DNA of 64,000 bases, from assembly GCA_050157065.1 (NCBI GenBank), contig CP189573.1, one strand, 5' to 3'. The DNA is from Avipropionibacterium sp050157065 (GTDB lineage Bacteria > Actinomycetota > Actinomycetes > Propionibacteriales > Propionibacteriaceae). Of this stretch, positions 33,125-42,365 are shown one piece after another (within the stretch, counting starts at the first letter, position 1; each line of letters starts with the position of its first letter). The notes below the pieces were generated by a model. That model had not been told where the DNA came from and did not search any database. It was given only the letters and a program-made list of their open reading frames with translations. Both the position numbers and the translations under genes were made by a program.

Positions 33125-34603
33125 TCAGCCGGCCGGCGTCCCGCCGCCGTACGGGCCACCCTGATCGGTCGGGCCGGTCGGGCCGGTCGGGCCGGTCGGG
33201 CCGGTCGGATCGGTCGGCGTGCTCCCGGCGGCCGGCGAGGAGGCGACTGATGACGACGCCACCGACGACGAGGTGGCCGGTGAGGCAGCCGACTCGGCCT
33301 CGGCCGCTTCCTGCTGCACGATCTCCTCGGTCTTGTTCTCCAGCTTCTCCAGCGTCCGACCGGCGACCTCGCGACCACCGAGCCCGAAGGCCAGTGCGGC
33401 GGCCAGGGCGCCACCCACGACGACGGCGCCGAAGCCCAGCTCGATGATCGAGTCGGCGATGCCCATCGAGCGCAGGCCCATCGCGATGAACAGCACGATC
33501 GTGACCCACTTGACGATGGTGGCGGCCATGCCGCCGTTCATCAGCCGGACGATCAGGTTGGCGAGGAAGAAGCCGGCGGCGATGATCACGCCGCCGAACA
33601 GCACCCGTCCACCGAGCACCAGCAGCTCCTGCAGGAGCTGGGTGACCTGCGGGAAGGCCAGCACCTGGGCCGCCATCACCGCGAAGAACAACACGATGGC
33701 CACCTGGGCGATCCGGGTGACGATCTGCGTCACGTTGGTCCCCTCGGGCAGCACCTTGGACGCGGTGAGGGCGTTGTCGGCGCCCAGCCCTTCGAGCACC
33801 TGGTTCAGCACGTCACCGACGAACTTGGCGATCAGCACGCCGAGGCCGAGCAGCAGCAGTGCGGCCAGGATCCGCGGCAGGGCGACGAAGATCGCCTCCA
33901 GCATCATGCTGGCCGGATCCGAGATCGCAGCGATGCCGAGGATCTGCAGGGCGGCGATGCCGACCACGATCATGATCAACGCGTAGACGATCGTGGCCAC
34001 CACGTTGGCGATCCGGTCGCTGAGGGTGGCCGACCCACCGGCGGACTGCCCCGGACCGGACTGCGGCTGGCCCTGCTGAGGCTGGCCCTGCTGCGGCTGG
34101 CCCTGCTGCGGCTGGCCCTGCTGGGGCGTCCGGGTGGGTCCGGTGCCCGGCAGGGGGGCGTTGCCGGCGGCACGAACCGTGCCCTCCCGGCCGAACCACT
34201 TCTCGAACGGAACGGCTCGCAAGCCGGTCTCGATCAGCTGTCGGATCACCTTGGCCAGGACGACACCGATGACGAAGACGAAGACGGCCGCCACCAGGTT
34301 GGGCAGGTAGCTCATCACCTGGCCCAACAGGACCTGCAGCGGCGCCAACACCTCTTGCAGTGCAAAGACCTGGAGCACCGCGATCAGGCCGAAGAGCCAC
34401 ACCAGCAGGGCGGCGATCTTGCCGAAGGTCTCCCCCAGCGTCTTGCCGTCACTGCCGGCCCGCTGCAGGAAGCCGACCTTCCCCACCAGTCTCTCGAACA
34501 GGGTTCTGACCCCGCGGGCCACCAGCCAGGTGACGAGCAGAATCACCAGGGCAATCAGGATCCTGCCGCCGATGTTCAGCACAGGTCCGAGTACGTCGGG
34601 CAT
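33125..34603 (-). CDS. Mechanosensitive ion channel-like protein (TM-helix repeat family)
   Basis: 492 residues. Repeated conserved membrane helices of the CmpX-like family appear: ILIALVILLVTWLVARGVRTLFERL, LPNLVAAVFVFVIGVVLAKVIRQL, ILAALLLLGLGVLIAKFVGDVLNQVLEGLG, and a Gly/Ala-rich pore-like helix (FGAVVVGGALAAALAFGLGGREVAGRTLE) as in MscS proteins. Between the first and second parts lies a cytoplasmic loop with tandem GQPQQ units. The C-terminus is Ala/Ser-rich and ends in a collagen-like GPTGPTGPTGPT run. GGAGGGAAG precedes the ATG; 32 in-frame codons upstream are ignored. It is divergent from the MerR gene. Role: probably turgor or membrane-tension release. Confidence 0.82.
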   Translation of the reverse strand: MPDVLGPVLNIGGRILIALVILLVTWLVARGVRTLFERLVGKVGFLQRAGSDGKTLGETFGKIAALLVWLFGLIAVLQVFALQEVLAPLQVLLGQVMSYLPNLVAAVFVFVIGVVLAKVIRQLIETGLRAVPFEKWFGREGTVRAAGNAPLPGTGPTRTPQQGQPQQGQPQQGQPQQGQPQSGPGQSAGGSATLSDRIANVVATIVYALIMIVVGIAALQILGIAAISDPASMMLEAIFVALPRILAALLLLGLGVLIAKFVGDVLNQVLEGLGADNALTASKVLPEGTNVTQIVTRIAQVAIVLFFAVMAAQVLAFPQVTQLLQELLVLGGRVLFGGVIIAAGFFLANLIVRLMNGGMAATIVKWVTIVLFIAMGLRSMGIADSIIELGFGAVVVGGALAAALAFGLGGREVAGRTLEKLENKTEEIVQQEAAEAESAASPATSSSVASSSVASSPAAGSTPTDPTGPTGPTGPTGPTDQGGPYGGGTPAG

Positions 34604-34732
34604 TTTCGCTTCCCTCCATCGGCCGAGCGATGTGCGAATTCCCACCCGGCATGAGTGTGATCTGTTCGGATCATTGCAGGTCCTGATGCCGGGTGGCAAT
34701 GGTTCGGGACCAACCAGCCGCGGCTCGACATC

Positions 34733-34760
34733 TTGACAGTGTAAGTGACAGTGTTATAGT
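34733..34760 (+). promoter_or_regulatory. Near-consensus promoter of the MerR-VIT/VWA operon
   Basis: TTGACA and TATAGT are separated by 16 nt, the best sigma-70-like match in the window. Transcription should begin about 7 nt after the -10, at or next to the ATG at 34767, so the mRNA is probably leaderless. ACAGTGT occurs at 34736 and 34748 with a related ATAGTGT at 34756, which could be regulator-binding repeats overlapping the promoter. Confidence 0.75.
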
Positions 34761-34766
34761 GTGGCC

Positions 34767-35423
34767 ATGACTCAGCAAGCGGCACCTCCGGCGGGCTGGA
34801 CCCTCGACGAGTTCGTCGCCGTGGTGGCAACAGCCCTGCAGGCACGTGGAATCCGGGGAGCGCCGGACCGCCGCACCGTGCGCTACTACGCCACGGTCGG
34901 CGTCGTCGACCGGCCCCACCAACGAGGCCGCGAGGTGCGCTACGACGACCGACACCTGTCTCAGGTCGTGGACACCAAGGAGCGCCAGGCCCGCGGCGAA
35001 CGCCTCGCCGACATCGCACGGGAACGGGCGGGAGACGTGGCCGGGAATGGCGCCACAGCCGTGTCGACAGGCTCGGTGAAGCACGATTTCAATACGAATT
35101 CATCCGGTACGGGTGGCGCATTCTGGGAAGCACAACCCCACCTCACGCCGACCCGCCCGCCGGGCCCCGACCGCGAGCCGGGCTGGCACCCGCGGACCGT
35201 GTGGGAACTGGCACCCGGGGTCGAGCTGCACCTGCCCGGGCCTCGGCCGACCGACACCGAGATCACCCGGCTGCGTGACGCCGCCGAACCGCTCCGGCGC
35301 ACCCTGGCTGCGATGGGCCTCACCTCCGGCCCCCTCCCCCACCCGGCATCACCCACGCCACCCGCGACCCCGACCACCGACCACCGACCGACCCGGCGAG
35401 CAGAGGAACGACATGACCACTGA
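34767..35423 (+). CDS. MerR-like transcriptional regulator
   Basis: 218 residues. RGIRGAPDRRTVRYYATVGVVDRPHQRGREVRYDDRHLSQVVDTKERQARGERLADIA holds the MerR recognition helix signature T-V-R-Y-Y and the wing. The N-terminal 25 residues (WTLDEFVAVVATAL) are an extra helix. The C-terminal half is Pro/Thr-rich with ELAPGVELHLPGPRPTDTE, and no effector cysteine pattern is visible. The promoter just upstream suggests a leaderless transcript and autoregulation. Its 3' end overlaps the VIT/VWA gene by 11 bp, so it is the regulator of that gene. Confidence 0.8.
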   Translation: MTQQAAPPAGWTLDEFVAVVATALQARGIRGAPDRRTVRYYATVGVVDRPHQRGREVRYDDRHLSQVVDTKERQARGERLADIARERAGDVAGNGATAVSTGSVKHDFNTNSSGTGGAFWEAQPHLTPTRPPGPDREPGWHPRTVWELAPGVELHLPGPRPTDTEITRLRDAAEPLRRTLAAMGLTSGPLPHPASPTPPATPTTDHRPTRRAEERHDH

Positions 35424-37881
35424 GCCCACGAGCACGTTCGCCCCGGAACCCGTGCCGACCGACCTGTTGACCGGCTGCGTCCCGCCGATCCCCGATGTCG
35501 GCCTGCACGACCCCACCGGGCCACTGCCGTTGCAGGCCACCTCGATCACCGGTCGGATCAGCGGCCTCGGATCGGCGGTGACGATCACCCAACGGTTCCG
35601 CAACGACCGCAGCGCACCCATCGAGGCGACGTACACCTTCCCGCTCCCCGACCGGTGCGCCGTCACCGCGCTCACCGCCATCCTCGGGGGTACCACCGTG
35701 ACCGGTGAACTGCGCGACCGGGCGGCTGCACGGGAGACGTACCGGGAGGCGATCGACCGCGGTGAACGGGCCGTGCTGGTCGAGCAGGAGCGAGGCGACG
35801 TGTTCACCGCGACGCTGGGCAACCTGCCACCCGGCGAGTCCGCCGAGGTCTCCCTCACCCTGACCGGCCGACTCGCGGTCGACGACGGTACGGCGACCTT
35901 CCGGTTCCCGCTGGTGGTCGGTGACCGGTACGTCCCCGGCCGCCCGATCGGCCATGATCAACAAGCCGGGCGCGAGATGGACCCCGGCACGGTCGGCCGT
36001 GGCGTGGCACCCGACACCGACCAGGTGCCCGACGCCTCCCGCATCACACCGCCGCGGCTGCCGTACGGCCGGCGGACGGACGTGGAACTCTCGGTGGCGG
36101 TGACGGTGGACCCGGTCGGGCTGCTCACCACGCCACTGCGCACCACCCCGGGCGCCCTGGCCACCCCGACCGGCGACGGCTGGTCGATCAGCTGCGGGCC
36201 GGACGTCGACCTCGACCACGACCTCGTGATCAGCTTCTCGATCAACCGTCCGGAGTCGGCCGCCGTGGCCATGATCAGCCACGACACCGACGACCCGACG
36301 GCCGGCACCTGGCAGGTCGTCGTCACCCCCGGGACCGAAGGGCCGACACCGCCGCGGCCCCGCGACGTGGTGCTGCTGCTCGACCGTTCCGGCAGCATGC
36401 GTGGCTGGAAGATGGTCGCCGCCCGCCGGGCTGCTGCCCGGATCACCGACTCCCTGTCGGCCACCGACCGGTTCGCCGTGCTCGCCTTCGATCACACGAT
36501 CGCCGGTCCACCGCGCCGCGAGGCCGGGCTCGGCGGCGCGCCCGGTGACGCGGTCGGCGACGAGCCCTTGCTCACCGTCGCCTCGGACCGCAACCGGTAC
36601 GACTCCGTGACCTGGCTGGGTGGCCTGAACGCCGGCGGCGGCACCGAGCTCGCGGCTCCGTTGGAGCGGGCCGCCGACCTGCTGACCCGGGCCACGGCCG
36701 GTGATCACCCCACGGCCGGCCGGGAGCGGGTGCTGGTGTTGGTCACCGACGGCCAGGTCGGCAACGAGGCGGCGATCATCCACACCCTGCGGACCCGGCT
36801 GCGTGGCGTCCGGATCTACACCCTCGGCGTGGACCGGGCCGTCAACGCATCCTTCCTGCGGAACCTGGCGGCCGTCGGCGGCGGCCGGTGCGATCTGGTC
36901 AACAGTGAGGACGAACTGGACGAGGTGCTGCGATCACTGCATCGCCGCATCGCCCCGCCGTCGGTGCAGGCCCTGAGCGTGACCGCCGAGGGGGTCCACC
37001 TCGACCGGACGGCCACCACCCCCGCCGACGTCGACCTGCACCCGGCCGGGCCGACGGTGATCACCGGCCGCTGGACCGCCGACGCCACACCCGGCGCCGT
37101 CGCCTTCGCGGTGGCCGGTGAGGACCGGGCCGGTCGGTTGCAGGAGTGGCGGGCACCGGTCACCGACGTGACGGCCGGGCTCGACCCGCTACGGACGACC
37201 TGGGCCCGGGAGCGCATCGCCGACCTGGAGAACGAGCACGACGCCCACGGCGGTCAGGCCGAGTTGATCACCGAGTTGTCGCTCGCCCACGGCGTGCTCA
37301 GCCGGTTCACCGGGTGGGTCGCGGTCGGTCCGGACGGGGTCACCGGGGTGGCCGAGCAGGTCACCCAACCGGTCGCCCATCCGTCGGGTTGGACCGCGCC
37401 GGCCGGGCAGCAGTTCGGTGGCCCGGTGCTGGCCGCCGCACCGATGATGAGGGGTGGCCCCCCGATGGCTCCGGCCCCCGCGATGCCGATGATCGCCGAC
37501 GCCGCCACCGCACCACCTCCACCGGCCGGAGGCGCGGACCGGGCCCGCCGGACCTCGCGGTCGCCGCTGCGACGGCTCCGCGATGCGATCTCGGGGTCGG
37601 CCTCCGACGCCGCCGCGGGGGCGGAATCCCGTACGGCCGATGCTGCAGAGACCACCGCCGGGTCGGTCGACCTGTCGCCGTTCGCCGAACGGGTGGCTGC
37701 GTTGCTGGACCGTGCCGCCGATCCGACCGACGTGCTGTTCGACGTCGACCTGGCCGAACTGGTCGACGACCTCCGATCGGTCGGAGCTCCGAACGAGCTG
37801 CTCGACGCACTGCGCCGGGTCGCCACGGACCGGAACCACGCGGCCACCGCGCGACACGTCTTCGACACGCTGACGGGGTGA
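35413..37881 (+). CDS. VIT and VWA domain protein
   Basis: 822 residues. Residues about 30-170 are a VIT domain (ATSITGRISGLGSAVTITQRFRN, AIDRGERAVLVEQERGDVF, GNLPPGESAEVSLTL). Residues about 318-500 are a von Willebrand A domain with a full MIDAS: Asp324-x-Ser326-x-Ser328 (DRSGSM), a Thr in GGGTELAAPL and Asp in LVTDGQVGNE. The rest is a beta domain and a low-complexity segment before a helical tail. No signal peptide or membrane helix is seen, so it looks cytoplasmic. The start has GAGGAACG ahead of the ATG and overlaps the MerR stop. Such VIT-VWA proteins resemble inter-alpha-trypsin inhibitor heavy chains; the bacterial role is unknown. Confidence 0.87.
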   Translation: MTTEPTSTFAPEPVPTDLLTGCVPPIPDVGLHDPTGPLPLQATSITGRISGLGSAVTITQRFRNDRSAPIEATYTFPLPDRCAVTALTAILGGTTVTGELRDRAAARETYREAIDRGERAVLVEQERGDVFTATLGNLPPGESAEVSLTLTGRLAVDDGTATFRFPLVVGDRYVPGRPIGHDQQAGREMDPGTVGRGVAPDTDQVPDASRITPPRLPYGRRTDVELSVAVTVDPVGLLTTPLRTTPGALATPTGDGWSISCGPDVDLDHDLVISFSINRPESAAVAMISHDTDDPTAGTWQVVVTPGTEGPTPPRPRDVVLLLDRSGSMRGWKMVAARRAAARITDSLSATDRFAVLAFDHTIAGPPRREAGLGGAPGDAVGDEPLLTVASDRNRYDSVTWLGGLNAGGGTELAAPLERAADLLTRATAGDHPTAGRERVLVLVTDGQVGNEAAIIHTLRTRLRGVRIYTLGVDRAVNASFLRNLAAVGGGRCDLVNSEDELDEVLRSLHRRIAPPSVQALSVTAEGVHLDRTATTPADVDLHPAGPTVITGRWTADATPGAVAFAVAGEDRAGRLQEWRAPVTDVTAGLDPLRTTWARERIADLENEHDAHGGQAELITELSLAHGVLSRFTGWVAVGPDGVTGVAEQVTQPVAHPSGWTAPAGQQFGGPVLAAAPMMRGGPPMAPAPAMPMIADAATAPPPPAGGADRARRTSRSPLRRLRDAISGSASDAAAGAESRTADAAETTAGSVDLSPFAERVAALLDRAADPTDVLFDVDLAELVDDLRSVGAPNELLDALRRVATDRNHAATARHVFDTLTG

Positions 37882-37915
37882 GACCGATCGGGGCGGGCCA
37901 CGGCACCATGGGGGT

Positions 37916-39352
37916 GTGAGTCCCAACGCCGCGGCACCGCCCCGCCCGGAACGCCCCCACGAGCGGTCGTGGCGGACCGTTGCCGTGCTGCTGTTCGGTG
38001 CCGTCGCGGCCACCGCCCTGGGCATCGGCGCCATCGCCCACATCCCGATGACGGCGGACTTCAGCAGCTCCACCCGGGTGACGCAGCTGGTGCGCCTGCT
38101 CCGGCCCCGGCTCGGTCCGGTGCTGCTGGGTGGCGGGCTGCTCGGACTCGCCCTGGCCTGGCTCGCCCTGCGGCGGGTGAGGCTCACCCCGCGGGTGCTG
38201 GTCGCCGCCCTCGTGCTGTGGAACCTGCCGCTGCTCCTGCTGCCGCCGGCCTTCAGCGGCGACCTCTACGCGTACGGCGACCACGGCTACGCGCTGTCGA
38301 TCGGCCAGAATCCGTACCACGTGGGCCTGGGCCGCAATGACGGCCCGTTCGCGGTGTTCCACCAGCGCGGCATGTGGGCCGACGCGACCACGCTGTACGG
38401 ACCGGTCGCGTTGCGACTGTCACAGTTGGCCTTCCTGTTCGGTGGCGGTGGCCAGTACGGGACCCTGCTGGCACTGAAGGTCGTGGCGTCGACGGCGCTG
38501 GTGGTCGGCTGGTTCGGGTTGCGGTCGCTGGCGCGGTCGCTGGGACGTGACCCCGACGTGGCCGTCTGGCTCGGACTGCTCAACCCCGTGATCGGGATCC
38601 ACGTCGTGTCCGCCGGTCACAACGACGCGATGGTGGCCGTGTTCGTCGTGGTGGCGCTGTGGTCGGCCCACCGCGGCGGCCGCCTCGGACTGCTGCTGGG
38701 CGCGGTCGCCCTGGCGATGGCGATCTCGGTGAAGCCGACCCCGATCGTGCTGGTGCCCGCGATCGCGTTCATGGCGTTGCCGTCGGGCTGGCACGACCGA
38801 CCCCCGTCGGCGAAGCTCGTCTCGGCAGTGGGCCGCCTCGTCGGGGTGACGGTGCTGACGGTCGCCGCGACCGTACTGATCGCCGTCGCCTGTGGCCTGG
38901 GCATCGACTGGATCCGTGCCTTCGGCGTACCGGGCCGCAATCCGACGGTCGCGCCGGCCAGCATGGCCGGCCAGTTGTTGACCATGGCCGGGCTGCCGGG
39001 GGCGTCGGTGATGCCGTTGGTCACGGCCGCGATCGGGTTCGTCGTGCTGGTCCTGTTGCTGGTGAGGGTCGCGCCACGGGAGCCCTGGCGCTACGCGGTG
39101 TTGGCGTTGGTCGTGGTGGCCCTGGCCGGCCCGGCACTGTACGCGTGGTACCTGATCCCGGCGAGCATCGTGGTGGGCCTGCTCGCCGGCGGTCGACTGG
39201 TGTCATGGGTCGTTGGTCTGGGGCTCGGGTTGACCGGCGGGTTGTTCGTCGCCACGCACTACTGGTTCCCGATCATCGTCACCGAATCGATCACGATCGC
39301 CATGTGCGTGTTGGCCGGGCTCGCCCTCGCCCGCTGGTGGCGGCCGGTCTAG
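37916..39352 (+). CDS. MptB-like polyprenol-phosphomannose-dependent mannosyltransferase
   Basis: 478 residues with about 12 membrane helices. The first periplasmic loop holds FSGDLYAYGDHGYALSIGQNPYHVGLG, the GT-C family signature of MptB-type alpha-1,6-mannosyltransferases, with the acidic residue expected for catalysis; a second block is ISVKPTPIVLVPA. MptB elongates the mannan core of lipomannan-like glycolipids in actinobacteria. The GTG start is 34 nt after the VIT/VWA stop and treY follows 6 nt later, so a four-gene operon is possible. Exact acceptor unknown. Confidence 0.78.
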   Translation: MSPNAAAPPRPERPHERSWRTVAVLLFGAVAATALGIGAIAHIPMTADFSSSTRVTQLVRLLRPRLGPVLLGGGLLGLALAWLALRRVRLTPRVLVAALVLWNLPLLLLPPAFSGDLYAYGDHGYALSIGQNPYHVGLGRNDGPFAVFHQRGMWADATTLYGPVALRLSQLAFLFGGGGQYGTLLALKVVASTALVVGWFGLRSLARSLGRDPDVAVWLGLLNPVIGIHVVSAGHNDAMVAVFVVVALWSAHRGGRLGLLLGAVALAMAISVKPTPIVLVPAIAFMALPSGWHDRPPSAKLVSAVGRLVGVTVLTVAATVLIAVACGLGIDWIRAFGVPGRNPTVAPASMAGQLLTMAGLPGASVMPLVTAAIGFVVLVLLLVRVAPREPWRYAVLALVVVALAGPALYAWYLIPASIVVGLLAGGRLVSWVVGLGLGLTGGLFVATHYWFPIIVTESITIAMCVLAGLALARWWRPV

Positions 39353-39358
39353 CCTGAG

Positions 39359-41662
39359 GTGGTGCACACGCCTCGCAGTACGTACCGGCTCCAGATCCGC
39401 GCGGGCCTGACCCTGCACGATGCGGCCCGCCTCGTGCCCTACCTGCACGACCTCGGGGTCGACACGGTGTACGTGTCCCCGTTGCTGCAGGCGACGTCCG
39501 GGTCCGACCACGGCTACGACGTGGTGGACCCGACCCGGATCGATCCCGAACGCGGTGGTGAGGACGGCTGGGCCCGGTTCGTCGCGGCGACCCGGGAGGC
39601 CGGGCTGGGGGTGCTGGTCGACATCGTGCCCAACCACCTCGGCGTCACCGCCCCGGCCGAGAACCCGAGCTGGTGGTCGGTGCTCGCCGAGGGCGAGTCG
39701 TCGCCGTACGCCGGTTGGTACGACATCGACTGGTCCCGGCCGTTGACGCTGCCGGTGTTGGGTGACGACGAGGATGCCGTCCGACTCGCCGCGGTCGACG
39801 GTGGCTGGGAGCTGCAGTACCACGAGCACCGGTTCCCGGTGGCAGCCGACACCTGCACCGACGGCGACGACGTCGCGACCGTCCGCGAACGGCAGCACTA
39901 CCGCTTGATCAACTGGCGCCGCGCCAACACCGAGCTGAGCTACCGCCGGTTCTTCGCGGTCAACGGGCTGGCCGGGCTCCGGGTCGAGGATCCGGAGGTC
40001 TTCGACGCCACCCATGCCCGGGTGCTGCGGTGGCTGGCCGAGGACCGGATCGTCGGGCTGCGGATCGACCACCCCGACGGCCTGGTCGACCCCGGCGGCT
40101 ACCTGGCCCGGTTGCGCAGTCACGCCCCGGACAGCTGGCTGGTGGTGGAGAAGATCCTCGAACCCGGTGAGCAGTTGCCGGCGGACTGGCCGGTCGGCGG
40201 CACCACCGGCTACGACGCGATGACCGAACTGACCCAGGTGTTGGTCGATCCGACGGCGGCGGACGCGTTCACCACCACGTACGGCGAGCTCACCGGTGAC
40301 ACGCGGAGCGTCGCCGAGCACGTCGTCGCGGCGAAGGACTTCGTCTGTCGCACCCTGTTCGGCACCGAGTTCACCCGGCTCGCCGGCCTGCTGCCCGAGG
40401 CGACCGCCGCGTACGGCAGCGAGCGGGTGATCGACGCACTGCGGGCGGTGGCCGTCGCGTTCGGTGTCTACCGCTCCTACCTGCCCGACGGGGTCGAAGA
40501 CCTCGACGCGGCCCTGGCACTGGCCGTCGAGCGTCATCCTGAGCTGGCCCCGGTGATCGACGCCGTCTCGGGTCGACTCCATGATCATCTCGACGAGGCC
40601 GCCCGCCGGTTCCAGCAGCTGACCGGACCGGCGATGGCCAAGGGGCTGGAGGACACCGCGTGGTACCGCCACTCCCGCTTCGTCGCGCTGAACGAGGTCG
40701 GCGGGGACCCGGCGACCTTCGGCCTCGCGCTGGCCGACTTCCATGATCGGTGGCGGGACCGGGCCGAGGCCCTGCCCGACTCGATGACGGCGCTGTCGAC
40801 CCACGACACCAAGCGGGGTGAGGACGTCCGGGCCCGGTTGGCCGCCTGTTCGGAGATCCCGCGGGCGTGGCACCACTATGCGGAGAACTTCGGTGACGAG
40901 GCCGGCGAGATCGACGGGCTCACCGACCGGGCCTTCACCTACCTGCTGGCTCAGACGTTCGCCGGGGTCGGGTTCATCGACCGGGACCGGATGCACGCGT
41001 ACGCGGAGAAGGCGATGCGCGAAGCGGCCACCGCCACCGCCTGGGACGAGCCCGACCAGCAGTACGAGTCGGCGGTCCACCAGCTGGTCGACAAGGTGTA
41101 CGACGATCCGAGCCTGCGCGGCATCGTGGCGAAGTTGATCACCATCGTCGAGCAGGCCGGCTGGTCGAACGGGCTCACCCAGAAGGTGGTGCAGCTGACG
41201 GGGCCGGGGGTGCCCGACGTCTACCAGGGCACCGAGGTGTGGCAGGACTCGCTGGTCGATCCGGACAACCGGCGGCCGATCGACTTCGACCGGCTCGCCG
41301 AACTGGCCCGGACCACCGCCACCGTGCCGCCGGTCGACGGCACCGGTGCGGCGAAGCTGTGGGTGACCCGACACGCCCTGCGGCTGCGACGCGATCGGCC
41401 GGAGCTGTTCACCGGCTACACCCCGCTGGCGGCCGACGGTCCGGCGGCCGACCACTGCCTCGCCTTCGACCGCGGCGGTGCCGTGACCGTCGCCACCCGG
41501 TTGCCGCTCACCCTGCACAGTCGCGAGCACGGTTGGGCCGACACCACGCTGCCGCTGACCGGGTCGTGGCTGGACGTCCTCACCGACACCCGGTACGTCG
41601 GCCCGACTCGGGTGTCCGACCTGCTGTCGCACCTCCCGGTGGCGCTGCTCGTCCGGGCGTAG
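39359..41662 (+). CDS. treY: Maltooligosyltrehalose synthase
   Basis: 767 residues of the GH13 family. TYRLQIRAGLTLHDAARLVPYLHDLGVDTVYVSPLLQATSGSDHGYDV opens the barrel. Catalytic blocks are VDIVPNHLG, GLRIDHPDGL (nucleophile Asp), VVEKIL (acid/base Glu) and STHDTKR (third acid). TreY turns the reducing end of maltooligosaccharide into a trehalosyl unit, which TreZ releases as trehalose. treZ and treX are not in the window, although they are usually adjacent. Two GTG codons are possible starts 7 and 10 nt after the mannosyltransferase stop. Confidence 0.95.
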   Translation: MVHTPRSTYRLQIRAGLTLHDAARLVPYLHDLGVDTVYVSPLLQATSGSDHGYDVVDPTRIDPERGGEDGWARFVAATREAGLGVLVDIVPNHLGVTAPAENPSWWSVLAEGESSPYAGWYDIDWSRPLTLPVLGDDEDAVRLAAVDGGWELQYHEHRFPVAADTCTDGDDVATVRERQHYRLINWRRANTELSYRRFFAVNGLAGLRVEDPEVFDATHARVLRWLAEDRIVGLRIDHPDGLVDPGGYLARLRSHAPDSWLVVEKILEPGEQLPADWPVGGTTGYDAMTELTQVLVDPTAADAFTTTYGELTGDTRSVAEHVVAAKDFVCRTLFGTEFTRLAGLLPEATAAYGSERVIDALRAVAVAFGVYRSYLPDGVEDLDAALALAVERHPELAPVIDAVSGRLHDHLDEAARRFQQLTGPAMAKGLEDTAWYRHSRFVALNEVGGDPATFGLALADFHDRWRDRAEALPDSMTALSTHDTKRGEDVRARLAACSEIPRAWHHYAENFGDEAGEIDGLTDRAFTYLLAQTFAGVGFIDRDRMHAYAEKAMREAATATAWDEPDQQYESAVHQLVDKVYDDPSLRGIVAKLITIVEQAGWSNGLTQKVVQLTGPGVPDVYQGTEVWQDSLVDPDNRRPIDFDRLAELARTTATVPPVDGTGAAKLWVTRHALRLRRDRPELFTGYTPLAADGPAADHCLAFDRGGAVTVATRLPLTLHSREHGWADTTLPLTGSWLDVLTDTRYVGPTRVSDLLSHLPVALLVRA

Positions 41663-41749
41663 GCCGAGGGGTCCGTACCGAAACGCGGCGATGCTGGCCC
41701 CCAGTCCCCGTCCGGCGACGATCGGCACGAAATCTGGGCGGTTCGGTCA

Positions 41750-41763
41750 GCCACGATCGTGGC
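41750..41763. promoter_or_regulatory. 14-bp perfect palindrome upstream of the P-loop gene
   Basis: GCCACGATCGTGGC is a perfect dyad, 38 nt before the next start codon and immediately upstream of a -10-like CAGGAT. It could be an operator for that gene. No family is recognised. Confidence 0.35.
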
Positions 41764-41801
41764 AGGATGTACGTTCCGCCAGCCGATGCCAGGAGACCCG
41801 C

Positions 41802-42353
41802 ATGTCCACCCGACCGGAGCCGTTCCCGTACCAGCGCGTGATGGTCTACGGGGTGACCGGCTCGGGCAAGACGACGGCCGCGGCACGGTTGGCGGGGCGT
41901 ACCGGGCTGCCGTGGTGGGCGATCGACGAGCTCACCTGGGATGCGGACTGGACACCCGTCGCGGCCGACGAACAGCGCCGCCGGGTGAGCGAGATCTGTG
42001 CCGGGGAGCGGTGGATCATCGACCACGGGTACGGCCAGTGGCTCGACGTGCCGGTGGGTCGGGCCGACCTCGTCGTCGCGCTGGACTACCCGCGGCCGGT
42101 GTCATTGGCCGCACTGGTCACCCGGTCGCTCACCAACGTGGCCACCGGACGTGACACCTGCAACGGCAACCGCGAGACCTGGCACACCTTGGTGGCCGAC
42201 GAGTCGATCGTCCGCTGGCACTTCCGGTCGTTCGCCCGGAAGCGTGCCCGCATCCGGGGCTGGGTGGCCGACTCCCCCGGCCCGGACGTCAAGCGGTTCA
42301 CCTCCCGCCGACAGCTCGCCGACTGGCTGCGTTCGTACGGCCCGGTGGACTGA
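41802..42353 (+). CDS. Small P-loop NTPase (FlaR/topology-modulation type)
   Basis: 183 residues. GVTGSGKTTAAARLA is the Walker A motif near the N-terminus. WWAIDELTWDADWTPV and a later CAGERWIIDHGYGQWLDV match the small adenylate-kinase-like ATPases annotated as topology modulation or FlaR proteins. AGGAG stands 6 nt before the ATG; in-frame codons further up are noncoding. The DNA-topology role in the family name rests on little data, so kinase activity on a small molecule is equally possible. It converges on the CorA-like gene. Confidence 0.75.
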   Translation: MSTRPEPFPYQRVMVYGVTGSGKTTAAARLAGRTGLPWWAIDELTWDADWTPVAADEQRRRVSEICAGERWIIDHGYGQWLDVPVGRADLVVALDYPRPVSLAALVTRSLTNVATGRDTCNGNRETWHTLVADESIVRWHFRSFARKRARIRGWVADSPGPDVKRFTSRRQLADWLRSYGPVD

Positions 42354-42365
42354 GCGCCGCAGCGC

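Noticed and set aside
35113..35412. N-terminal extension of the VIT/VWA protein by 100 codons
   Set aside because: It overlaps the MerR gene, and the ATG at 35413 has a good ribosome-binding site and family-like start.
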